DNA of 38,352 bases from a virus, in the IMG/VR virus record IMGVR_UViG_3300009374_000591, positions 1 through 38,352 of that record; one strand, given 5' to 3'. Under the pieces are notes generated by a model that saw only the letters and a list, made by a program, of their open reading frames with translations, had not been told where the DNA came from and did no database searches. The position numbers were made by a program, and so were the translations under genes. Shown piece after piece: positions 1 through 7,213 of the stretch. Within the stretch, counting starts at the first letter, position 1. The number at the start of each line of letters is the position of its first letter.

Positions 1-588
1 GATATATTATTTGAATTTGATTATGATGCATATCATGTAAGATTGATTGCTGATGTTGTTGGGTATAAATTTTCTGATGAATCTGTTCACGAGCATTTAG
101 CTAAATTTTATAACTGTGATTATCAGGAAAGTAAAGCAAAGACGTTTAAGTATTTGTATGGTGGAGTACCGTATGACGTCGCACAGTTAAATCCATTTTT
201 CAGTAAAGTAAAAGATTTATCAGATTATTTATGGGAACATTTTAGAAAGCATAAATATATTGAAACGCCGGTTTATAAACGTAAATTGCTATTAGCTAAT
301 CTTGATGATATGAATCGAAATAAATTATTAAATTATTGGATTCAGGCATCTGAAACTGAGCAAAATATTTTAACGATAATCGAGCTTCAGAGATATTTAT
401 ATAAGAAGAATACTAAATTAGTCTTGTATGGCTATGATTCATTTCTGTTTGATGTATCAAAGGAAGGTGGTATTGATTTATTAAAAGAAATTAGAAGAAT
501 ATTAGAGAGAAATAATTATTTAGTTAAAGCTAAAATGGGAATGAATTTTGGAAAAATGGTTAAGTTTAACAGGGAAAAGTTATTATGA
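1..588 (+). CDS. Family A (Pol I-like) DNA polymerase, C-terminal part, 5' end outside window
   Basis: Template-directed DNA synthesis is the predicted role. The frame is open to base 1, so only the last 195 codons are seen. Visible palm/fingers signatures: FDYDAYHVR near residues 6-14, matching motif A (DYSQIELR, first Asp kept); AKTFKYLYGG near 46-55, matching the O-helix motif B of T7-type enzymes but two residues shorter; NYWIQASETE about 65 residues later, matching the conserved N-x-x-Q segment; and YGYDSFLFDV, motif C, with the catalytic Asp kept but the usual HDE changed to YDS. The stop overlaps the next start (ATGA). This is notable because a family B replicative polymerase lies at 12048-14601. 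Family assignment is fairly secure; whether it is the main replicase is unknown. Confidence 0.78.
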   Translation, partial: DILFEFDYDAYHVRLIADVVGYKFSDESVHEHLAKFYNCDYQESKAKTFKYLYGGVPYDVAQLNPFFSKVKDLSDYLWEHFRKHKYIETPVYKRKLLLANLDDMNRNKLLNYWIQASETEQNILTIIELQRYLYKKNTKLVLYGYDSFLFDVSKEGGIDLLKEIRRILERNNYLVKAKMGMNFGKMVKFNREKLL

Positions 589-2537
589 AATTTGATATAG
601 AAAAAATAGTAGAAGAGTGGTCATATCGGGTAGATAACGGTATGCCAGACGCTAAAAATCCGTTACATGTAGTTGAATTAAAGAATTTGTTATATGAAAA
701 GAAATATCCAGGAGAATTTATCGGGGCGCTGTTAAGCAAATTGCAAGAAGATGATATTGTAAAGAATAAAGAGTCTGGCAATGTATATGTTGTACAAAAA
801 CATAATCCTGATACACAGAAACTAATGAAAAAGGATGCAAGTGACGCTGATATTGAAAAGATAAAGAGTGGGGAGAATGAAAAGGATCATACAATTTCCT
901 TAGATAGCGATCAACAAAGTAAATTAAAAGCAAGATTTGAAGATAAAGATATCGATGATTACCCCAATACGAAATCTGGTGATATGATGAGGTTGCGCCA
1001 CACAACTGCTAAAATGTTATTAATATCAACTGGAGATCCGGATGTAGAATTAAACGATAGCGAAATTAACTTTATAAATAACAATCTGGCAATTTCCCCC
1101 AGACAGCAATCCGGTCGGTATTATCTCATACAGGTTCCAGGGGTTATCCGAAATTCACAGACTTTATCAAAAGATTTAGGTGCTGGGCACATGTCTGCTA
1201 AACACGACTTGTTAAGTAATATGGAAGTGATTCAAAAAAAATATCCCAAGCTACAACTAAAATATAAAATTGGATCAATATTTAGACCACTTTCATCTGA
1301 CCAGTTAAAAAATATGGTTGGGCATAAAGCCGCAGCCTTTAAGCCACAGGATAAAGGTGGTTTTAATTTAGAATCTATATCAAAACAAGTAGTAAGTAAT
1401 GTTTTATCCAAACAAGTGCAACAAGCAATGAAATCATCTGGGTATAATCCAGACGAAGTAGAAATTTATAATGATAGGATTGATCCCGATAAGCCAGAAA
1501 CTGGTGTAAAAGCACTGTCTCATATTACCAATTCATTGTCGAAAGGGTTGGATGATCCCAATGTAAGTGATTCTACTAAAGAATATATGAAAGCATATTT
1601 GGGGAATATAAGTAAAGTATTAAAGGCTAACATATCACCTGAAAAGAAATTAAAGGCTTTATCTAATAAATTAGGTGATAATTTTGTCGATGCCTTTGAG
1701 TCCGCTACTGGACTAAGTGAAGCAGAATCTAAAAATTTCTTAAAAGATTTTGGCGAAGTTGCAACTGCCATGCACTTAATAGCGAAAGGGCAGGAAGTTT
1801 ATATCCCGACTGGAGGCTCTTTTCCGATTGCCGATCTAGTGAGAGTATCTCGATCAGGAGGAGATCCTATTAAAATTGATAGAGTATCTATCAAATCTAA
1901 ATATGGCTCTGCGGCAGAAGGTGCAGCGACGTCTATTAAAGAAGTTACAAAATTGATATCTGATGGACTTCCCAGTGATGATCCTAGAAAGAGAACTATT
2001 AAAAATATGCAAAAATTGCAACAAAATTCATCGATGAAAGTCGATGTTGGAGATGATTCTGATCTTCCAGACGGAATGAAAAAATCCATCAATTCAATTC
2101 ACCAAATTAATCAAGTTTCCTCGAAAGAAGAAGCAATCCAGCACATGAAAGATGCCGGATTTCCAGACAATAGTATTAAAACTGTAATGAAAAAATATGA
2201 GGGCTATGTTGATAGGTGGTCAGATCAGAAAGGCTGGAAACAGCCCGTCTTCGAAAACGGTGCTGGGATTCTTTTACAGGAATTAGCATATCGAGATTAT
2301 AGCGGTAGAGAGGCACTAAAGACATTACATCAATTTGAAGAAGAATATCCAGTTACTTATGTAGTAACAAGGGTTAGTAAACAAAAGAATTTTGAAATAG
2401 AGGAGCGATCAAGAAAGCCTATTAAGGAAATGGTTGTAGAAGATAAAGGGTATCCAGAACATATAGGGATGGAAGATGGTAAATTAACGTCGATTCGATA
2501 CGGGCATGGTAATTGGGGAGCAAGACCCGCTCATTAA
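585..2537 (+). CDS. Conserved-looking phage protein of unknown function, 650 aa
   Basis: I do not recognise a function. The ATG overlaps the polymerase stop by four bases (ATGA), indicating translational coupling. The N-terminal ~75 residues look like a compact helical module (KIVEEWSYRVDNGMPD, then a YP-x-x-FI-x-x-LL-x-x-L pattern) of a kind I associate with large phage proteins. The middle is hydrophilic and charged. Around residues 410-450 there is IPTGGSFPIADLV followed by DRVSIKSKYGSA, where Asp and the SIKSK stretch faintly recall a PD-(D/E)XK core, but this is too weak to call a nuclease. There is no signal peptide or membrane segment. It could be a DNA-associated or virion protein; this is not resolved here. 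Confidence 0.6.
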   Translation: MKFDIEKIVEEWSYRVDNGMPDAKNPLHVVELKNLLYEKKYPGEFIGALLSKLQEDDIVKNKESGNVYVVQKHNPDTQKLMKKDASDADIEKIKSGENEKDHTISLDSDQQSKLKARFEDKDIDDYPNTKSGDMMRLRHTTAKMLLISTGDPDVELNDSEINFINNNLAISPRQQSGRYYLIQVPGVIRNSQTLSKDLGAGHMSAKHDLLSNMEVIQKKYPKLQLKYKIGSIFRPLSSDQLKNMVGHKAAAFKPQDKGGFNLESISKQVVSNVLSKQVQQAMKSSGYNPDEVEIYNDRIDPDKPETGVKALSHITNSLSKGLDDPNVSDSTKEYMKAYLGNISKVLKANISPEKKLKALSNKLGDNFVDAFESATGLSEAESKNFLKDFGEVATAMHLIAKGQEVYIPTGGSFPIADLVRVSRSGGDPIKIDRVSIKSKYGSAAEGAATSIKEVTKLISDGLPSDDPRKRTIKNMQKLQQNSSMKVDVGDDSDLPDGMKKSINSIHQINQVSSKEEAIQHMKDAGFPDNSIKTVMKKYEGYVDRWSDQKGWKQPVFENGAGILLQELAYRDYSGREALKTLHQFEEEYPVTYVVTRVSKQKNFEIEERSRKPIKEMVVEDKGYPEHIGMEDGKLTSIRYGHGNWGARPAH

Positions 2538-2538
2538 T

Positions 2539-2940
2539 ATGAAAACACAGCTTCTCTGCACATTTTCGTTTAAGAACTATTTAGAAGATACAATATCTGA
2601 TATTAAGAAATACTATGATATTGTTTTTGGGAAAATCTACGTTTTACAAAATGAGGATACTCCAAGGGAGTTAATATGTACTTATAATGTAGCTGTAGAT
2701 AACGACCTAGATTACAATGTAATTTCAAATACTATTTCATTGCACCGAAAAAAACATACTAATACGTTATATACTATTAACGCGTTAAATGAAGTTATTA
2801 AAAATCTAAATAATGGTATTTTAGATACGAGTTATAGAATTCCATGGGAAAACTTTCAAAATACTGTTTTAGTAACAAATGCAGAGGGGTTACATAAAAT
2901 ATCAACTAGGATTTATCAGATCATTGATATAAATGAATAG
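2539..2940 (+). CDS. Phage protein of unknown function, 133 aa
   Basis: The start is taken as ATG 2539, one base after the stop of the upstream gene, rather than the GTG-type start at 2506 that would overlap the upstream coding sequence by 32 bases. The protein begins MKTQLLCTFSFKNYL and contains GKIYVLQNED and ELICTYNV strands, suggesting a small alpha/beta fold without cysteine clusters or membrane segments. The tight spacing suggests co-translation with the 650-aa protein before it. I do not recognise the family. Confidence 0.55.
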   Translation: MKTQLLCTFSFKNYLEDTISDIKKYYDIVFGKIYVLQNEDTPRELICTYNVAVDNDLDYNVISNTISLHRKKHTNTLYTINALNEVIKNLNNGILDTSYRIPWENFQNTVLVTNAEGLHKISTRIYQIIDINE

Positions 2941-2972
2941 CGGTAATAGAGAATAGTCGGGAGGCAAGTTAT

Positions 2973-3650
2973 ATGAAAGAATCAAAACATTACTTTTTTT
3001 ATACGGTAGGGTGTGGTTGGTGTACAAGGGTTTTACCGATCATTGATAAATTAAACGAAGAGGGTCACAATATCTGGAAGCTCGATTTAGCTGAACCCGA
3101 AAACAAAGAAGTCCAGATAGAACTAAAAAGTAAATATAATATCAAATGTGGAACGCCATTATTCATTGATACGAAAACTGGTAAGCATGTTTGTGGATAT
3201 CGCGAAAAGGATATTTTGTTAAAGTGGTTAAATGGAGAAGATGTCCCACCCCCACCCAAACCAAAATCACCAATGCCAAGACCACCGTTTTTTGGTTCAT
3301 CGAAAAGAGAAGAGCAAAAATGGACAAAGGAATATGAAAAGTGGGCTGATGATAATAGCCATTTATCAAATCTTAAAACAGCAAAGGAATTGTTATTGAT
3401 ACCTCGGCCTAAATCTGCCCCACCCCAAGTTCCATACCCATCAGCTACTGAAAGTGAAGTGAATAAATGGAAAAGAAAATATACGCTATGGGTAAGAGAA
3501 AATAATCACCTAAAAAATTTATCTTCTGCGGATAGAATTATTAATCAGTTGCGTCAAACTAGGTCAAGTCAAGATACTTCTTTAATAAAGAGAGTAGAAC
3601 AGATTGAACAAAAACTTGATAAATTAATGGCACATTTAGGGATAAAGTGA
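2973..3650 (+). CDS. Thioredoxin/glutaredoxin-fold protein with duplicated Pro-rich tail and coiled coil
   Basis: Predicted thiol-disulfide redox protein. Residues 1-90 show a beta strand then CGWC (C-x-x-C active site, about residues 14-17), and CGTPLFID with the cis-proline of the thioredoxin fold near 58-65. After this comes PPPPKPKSPMPRPPFFG and a tail made of two related ~60-residue units, each Pro-rich then K-W-x-(K/R)-x-Y-x-x-W-x-x-(D/E)-N-x-H-L-x-N-L. The last ~30 residues are a probable coiled coil (VEQIEQKLDKLMAHLG). A GGGAGG ribosome site lies about 10 nt before ATG 2973. The stop overlaps the next GTG start. A redox partner for the ribonucleotide reductase is possible; the tail suggests attachment to a particle or complex. 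Confidence 0.72.
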   Translation: MKESKHYFFYTVGCGWCTRVLPIIDKLNEEGHNIWKLDLAEPENKEVQIELKSKYNIKCGTPLFIDTKTGKHVCGYREKDILLKWLNGEDVPPPPKPKSPMPRPPFFGSSKREEQKWTKEYEKWADDNSHLSNLKTAKELLLIPRPKSAPPQVPYPSATESEVNKWKRKYTLWVRENNHLKNLSSADRIINQLRQTRSSQDTSLIKRVEQIEQKLDKLMAHLGIK

Positions 3651-4012
3651 TTAAGCCAAAACCTACAATTGATCGCCCCCCAACAGAACAGGAACTCGAA
3701 AATATAAAGCGAGTTGAAGAAATGCTTTCTGGGGAAAGAGAGCTATCATTACCACCAGCAATGCAGATGACCAGAAATATTGCAAAGGAACACTGGCGAT
3801 CATTAAAACGATTTATTAAAGGGCAGCGAGTATTAATAACAGCTGAAGAAGCTCAAGGGCGCTGGGGCATATGTAAAGAGTGTCCTTTATTAATATATGA
3901 TGAGACAAACCCCGATACGGGAAAAGTTGATGGGAGATGCCCAGAATGCGGCTGTTTCATGAATGTTAAAGTTCACTATGCTTCAGCTGAATGTCCGTTG
4001 AAGAAATGGTAA
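3647..4012 (+). CDS. Zinc-ribbon phage protein, 121 aa
   Basis: Starts at GTG 3647 inside the preceding stop (GTGA), so translation is probably coupled. The C-terminal half holds a metal site: CKECPLL, then GRCPECGCFMNVK and a final AECPLKKW. This C-x-x-C ... C-x-x-C-x-C ... C layout is typical of short zinc-ribbon proteins (DUF6171-like) common in large phages. The N-terminal half is charged and helical, with an RSLKRFIKGQRVLI segment. The molecular role is unknown; nucleic acid or protein binding is the usual guess for this fold. Confidence 0.6.
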   Translation: MIKPKPTIDRPPTEQELENIKRVEEMLSGERELSLPPAMQMTRNIAKEHWRSLKRFIKGQRVLITAEEAQGRWGICKECPLLIYDETNPDTGKVDGRCPECGCFMNVKVHYASAECPLKKW

Positions 4013-4021
4013 TATGTTCCA

Positions 4022-4147
4022 GGGGGCGATGTGTGGTGTAAATGTCAGCATACTCTTCGTTAATTCGATATTAGGAAAGGCCTGATATGTGCACTAGGAA
4101 TAATATTGAAGAAGAGAAGCGCGGTTAAAATCCGTTTATTGTCTCCC
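4022..4147 (+). ncRNA. Predicted structured RNA with tRNA-like arms
   Basis: Hand folding gives a closed multi-branch structure. The outer helix is GGGGGCGAU (4022-4030) with AUUGUCUCCC (4138-4147), 9 bp with one bulged U. Inside it lie a D-arm-like hairpin GUGUG/CAUAC (4031-4035, 4049-4053) with a 13-nt loop; UCUUC (4054-4058) pairing with GAAGA (4108-4112 or 4111-4115); a nested 8-bp hairpin AUAUUAGG/CCUGAUAU (4068-4075, 4081-4088) with loop AAAGG; and a T-arm-like GCGG-UUAAAAU-CCGU (4121-4135). It is not a canonical tRNA: no 7-nt anticodon loop, no CCA, and C56 of the T loop is replaced. It could be a degenerate tRNA, a regulatory leader of gene 32, or a small RNA. Confidence 0.45.
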
Positions 4148-4177
4148 GGTTAATTAAATAAAATATAAAAAAACAGC

Positions 4178-4206
4178 TTGTTTGAGAAAATAAAAGCATA
4201 TATATA
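4178..4206 (+). promoter_or_regulatory. Candidate sigma70-like promoter before the ssDNA-binding gene
   Basis: TTGTTT (4178-4183), a 17-nt spacer and TATATA (4201-4206) match -35/-10 elements at ideal spacing, in the only long intergenic stretch of the first half. The background is AT-rich, so chance matches are likely. If used, the transcript would exclude the folded RNA at 4022-4147. Confidence 0.35.
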
Positions 4207-4232
4207 TATGAAGGGTTATATTAAAGAAATAT

Positions 4233-4268
4233 AACACTAATAATAAACACTAATAATAAACACTAAGG
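4233..4268 (+). repeat. 13-bp tandem repeat overlapping the gene 32 leader
   Basis: The unit AACACTAATAATA occurs at 4233-4245 and 4246-4258, and a third partial copy AACACTAAGG begins at 4259 and runs into the AAGGAG ribosome site (4264-4269) of the gene at 4280. The stretch is unstructured and A/U-rich. In T4, gp32 represses its own mRNA by binding a pseudoknot and then an unstructured AU-rich leader over the ribosome site, so a similar autogenous operator is a reasonable inference here. Confidence 0.6.
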
Positions 4269-4279
4269 AGAATACACTA

Positions 4280-5038
4280 ATGGATATTCAAAAAATCAAA
4301 GAGCGATTAAATCAGTTACAAAAATCACAAAAATCAACAAATTCATTTTGGAAACCACTACCTGGCAAAACTCAAATTAGAATTGTTCCATATAAATTTA
4401 ATAAAGATAACCCGTTTATTGAGTTATACTTTCATTATAGTATGGGTGATAACAAAACTCACATGTCACCAGTTTCATTTGGAAGACCTGACCCTATCAA
4501 TGAATTTGCAGATAAATTAAAATCAGCAGGTGATAGAGATACGTGGATTCAGGGAAAACGCCTCGAACCAAAAATGAGAACATTTGTTCCTGTAGTTGTA
4601 AGGGGTAAAGAAGCTGAAGGTGTTAAATTTTGGGGATTTGGAAAAACTGTTTACCAGGAACTTCTTGGATTTATCGCTGATCCTGATTATGGAGATCTCT
4701 CAGACCCGATAACTGGTAGAGATATCGTAGTTGAACATCAAACACCAGCAGAAGCTGGAAATCAGTATGGGAAAACATTGATTAGAGTAAAGCCCAATCA
4801 AACTCCTCTTACTGAAGATACGACAGTTTTAGAGCGTGTAGCTGAAAGTCAAGTTGATATTACAGAAATCTACACAGAACCAACATATGATGAGTTAAAA
4901 GAAGTTTTAGAGAATTTCTTAAATCCAGATCAGGATGAAACCCCAACTGAATCAAATTCGGCTCCACAGAAACCGGCGACTAATACTAAAACAGTTTCTG
5001 ATGTTGAGGATGCTTTTGATAAGTTGTTTAATAAATAA
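4280..5038 (+). CDS. 32: gp32-like single-stranded DNA-binding protein
   Basis: Coats ssDNA at the replication fork and coordinates helicase, recombinase and polymerase. The N-terminal region has a basic helix (IKERLNQLQKSQKS), then FWKPLPGKTQIRIVPY and NPFIELYFHY, the strand pattern of the T4 gp32 OB-fold core; RTFVPVVVRG and KFWGFGKTVYQEL continue it. After ~residue 205 a low-complexity Pro/Thr/Ser linker leads to an acidic tail ending DVEDAFDKLFNK, which fits the protein-recruiting C-terminus of this family. At 252 aa it is slightly shorter than T4 gp32, and the usual zinc-binding cysteines are absent, as in many distant relatives. An AAGGAG site precedes ATG 4280, and a repeated leader may serve autoregulation. 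Confidence 0.85.
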   Translation: MDIQKIKERLNQLQKSQKSTNSFWKPLPGKTQIRIVPYKFNKDNPFIELYFHYSMGDNKTHMSPVSFGRPDPINEFADKLKSAGDRDTWIQGKRLEPKMRTFVPVVVRGKEAEGVKFWGFGKTVYQELLGFIADPDYGDLSDPITGRDIVVEHQTPAEAGNQYGKTLIRVKPNQTPLTEDTTVLERVAESQVDITEIYTEPTYDELKEVLENFLNPDQDETPTESNSAPQKPATNTKTVSDVEDAFDKLFNK

Positions 5039-5058
5039 GTTATATTTAAAGGCACAAC

Positions 5059-6156
5059 ATGACAAAAAAAGATGATCTAGCAAGTATTATTGCTAGTGAG
5101 TTAAACAAGACCTTTAAGCACCAACAAGTTGCATATTTTCTTGATCGGGGAGAGAACTCTCCAACTGACGTTACTGATTGGGTATCAACGGGCTCGACTT
5201 TATTGGATTTAGCAATTGCTAATAAACCGTATGGTGGAGTTCCAGTTCGTAAGATTGTAGAGATGAATGGCTTAGAAGGGACTGGAAAGTCCCTTTTAGG
5301 CGCTCATGCTCTTGCTAGTACTCAAAGAAAAGGCGGTATTGCAGTTTATATTGACACAGAATCAGCAGTATCATCAGAGTTTCTTAAAGCTATCGGAGTT
5401 GATATATCAAAAATGTTATACGTTCAATTGGAAACAGTTGAAGAAATCTTTGAAGCTATTGAACGGATAATCGTAAAGATTCGCGAATCAGATCGTGATA
5501 GGATTGTTACTATTCTTGTTGATAGTGTAGCTGCAGCATCGACAAAAGTTGAAATGGAATCTGATTTTGATAAAGATGGATGGTCAACAGCTAAAGCAAT
5601 TATCATTAGTAAAGCGATGAGAAAGATTACACAAATGATTGCCAGACAGGATGTAGCATTGATATTTACTCAGCAGCTACGTCAAAAGCTTGGCGTGATG
5701 TTTGGAGATCCATGGACAACATCTGGGGGTAAAGCTTTAGGATTCCATTCATCAGTTAGAATTCGTCTCAAAAATGTTGGTCAGATTAAGGATAAGAAAA
5801 ATAATACGATAGGAATAAAGATTCGTGCCCAAGTTATAAAGAATAGATTGGGTCCACCACTCCGTTCAGCTGAATTTTCATTATATTTTGATACAGGCAT
5901 TGACGATTACGGTAGCTGGCTAAAAGTAATGAAAGATCACGGTTTAGTAAAGCAAGGTGGAGCTTGGTATACTTTAGTTGATCATAACGGAACGGAATTA
6001 AAATTTCAATCGAAGGATTGGGCAGAAAAATTAGAAGATGTAGAATTGAAAAAACATGTCTATGATTTATTATGCGAAAAGGTTATATTAAAATATCAAT
6101 CCAGCAAGTTAGGGATTGATGATGTTGTAGAGACAGATAAAGTAGTTGATGATTAA
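5059..6156 (+). CDS. uvsX: UvsX/RecA-family recombinase
   Basis: ATP-dependent strand-exchange protein for recombination-dependent replication and repair. Residues 71-78 are GLEGTGKS, a Walker A motif closer to bacterial RecA than to T4 UvsX. VYIDTESAV follows at the position of the RecA catalytic glutamate region, and ILVDSVAAAS is Walker B. LIFTQQLRQKLGVMFGDP matches the RecA segment leading into loop L2, with TTSGGKALGFHSSVRI after it. The protein is 365 aa, close to the family size. The C-terminus is acidic. It directly follows gene 32 (21-nt gap), its functional partner in T4, and its 3' end overlaps the exonuclease start. Confidence 0.88.
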   Translation: MTKKDDLASIIASELNKTFKHQQVAYFLDRGENSPTDVTDWVSTGSTLLDLAIANKPYGGVPVRKIVEMNGLEGTGKSLLGAHALASTQRKGGIAVYIDTESAVSSEFLKAIGVDISKMLYVQLETVEEIFEAIERIIVKIRESDRDRIVTILVDSVAAASTKVEMESDFDKDGWSTAKAIIISKAMRKITQMIARQDVALIFTQQLRQKLGVMFGDPWTTSGGKALGFHSSVRIRLKNVGQIKDKKNNTIGIKIRAQVIKNRLGPPLRSAEFSLYFDTGIDDYGSWLKVMKDHGLVKQGGAWYTLVDHNGTELKFQSKDWAEKLEDVELKKHVYDLLCEKVILKYQSSKLGIDDVVETDKVVDD

Positions 6157-7213
6157 AGATTCTGAAAAATATGCAGCGATAATTAATGAAATAGAGAAAG
6201 AGCATTCCATCGATGGTACGAAACTTGACATAAATAGTCGAGTACTTATCATCGATGGGCTCAATACCTTCATTCGTTCTTTTAGTGCTAGCCCCGCCGT
6301 CAATGATGATGGTATTCATGTAGGTGGTATAATTGGTTTTTTGAAATCAATTAGATATGCGATTTCGAGAATAAAGCCAACCAGATGCATTATTGTTTTT
6401 GACGGTAAGGGCGGTACAAAACAGAGAAAGAAGATCTTTCCGGAATATAAGGAAGGAAGGAAAGTTAAAAGAAATTTGAATCGTAACGTTGATTGGGGCT
6501 TAGCACCAAAAAATGAAGATGATTCAATGAAGTTACAATTAGGAAGATTAATTCAGTATCTTGAACAGCTTCCATTAACATTAATTTCTATTGATGGGAC
6601 TGAAGCTGATGATGTAATTGCATATATTACTGAACAGGTTTTACCTGATAATAAAGCGTTTATAATGAGCACAGATCAGGATTTTCTTCAGCTCGCAAGT
6701 AAAAGAGTTTCTATATGGAGCCCAACAAAAAAGATTACATATGATAGGCAGAGAATTTTCGATGAGTTTGGAATTTATCCGGAAAATTTTCTAACATATA
6801 AAATTTTATGTGGAGATAAATCTGATAATATTGATGGTATTAAAGGAGCTGGGCTGAAATCAATTAGAAAATTTATAGAACCAATTACATCTGAAAATAA
6901 ATTTGATATAACAGACTTAATAGAATATGTTAATAGGTCAGAGAGTAAAATTAAATTGATAACAAACATAAGAGATAATGTTTTTTTGCTGAAACGTAAC
7001 TATTTATTAATGCAGTTAGCGAATGTAGATTTAAGCAACCACCATAAGTTATATATTCAAGAAGCTATTAGGAGAGAAATTCCGCAGCTGATTAAATATA
7101 AATTTTCAACAGTTTTTATACAGGATAAATTATGGAGCCATATTCCTAATATGGAATCGTGGATAACAGAATTTATTAGGTTAGATAGATATAGAGTAGT
7201 AAATGACAATTAA
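6149..7213 (+). CDS. 5'-3' exonuclease (T4 RNase H / FEN-like)
   Basis: Predicted to remove RNA primers and 5' flaps from lagging-strand fragments. The start is ATG 6149, overlapping the recombinase stop; a TTG at 6146 is less likely. Features seen: VLIIDGLNTFIR near residue 32 (first acidic residue of the PIN/FEN active site), CIIVFDGKGGTKQRK, IDGTEADDVIAYI and MSTDQDFLQL (acidic cluster), then CGDKSDNIDGIKGAGLKS, the helix-three-turn-helix typical of the 5' nuclease family. Length 354 aa suits the T4 RNase H group. It overlaps the helicase gene by 11 bp. Confidence 0.85.
   Translation: MIKDSEKYAAIINEIEKEHSIDGTKLDINSRVLIIDGLNTFIRSFSASPAVNDDGIHVGGIIGFLKSIRYAISRIKPTRCIIVFDGKGGTKQRKKIFPEYKEGRKVKRNLNRNVDWGLAPKNEDDSMKLQLGRLIQYLEQLPLTLISIDGTEADDVIAYITEQVLPDNKAFIMSTDQDFLQLASKRVSIWSPTKKITYDRQRIFDEFGIYPENFLTYKILCGDKSDNIDGIKGAGLKSIRKFIEPITSENKFDITDLIEYVNRSESKIKLITNIRDNVFLLKRNYLLMQLANVDLSNHHKLYIQEAIRREIPQLIKYKFSTVFIQDKLWSHIPNMESWITEFIRLDRYRVVNDN

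Noticed and set aside
566-1005. Minus-strand open frames (also at 1520-2092, 3065-3369, 6083-6319, 10555-10833, 21210-21536 and others)
   Set aside because: They lie opposite strongly supported + strand genes, show no motifs or ribosome sites, and are low-complexity shadows of AT-rich coding sequence.
1070-1080. TATAAATA late-promoter match
   Set aside because: Inside the coding sequence of the 650-aa gene; expected by chance at this base composition.
4029-4085. Short frame starting MCGVNVSILF, like a glutamine amidotransferase N-terminus
   Set aside because: Only 18 codons, with the GGGGG too close to the ATG, and no continuation in other frames; the same bases are better explained by RNA pairing.
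4022-4147. Canonical tRNA
   Set aside because: No 7-nt anticodon loop, no CCA end, changed T-loop C56 and an insert of about 50 nt; tRNA-like only.
4233-4268. CRISPR array
   Set aside because: Three adjacent 13-bp units without spacers; a simple tandem repeat.
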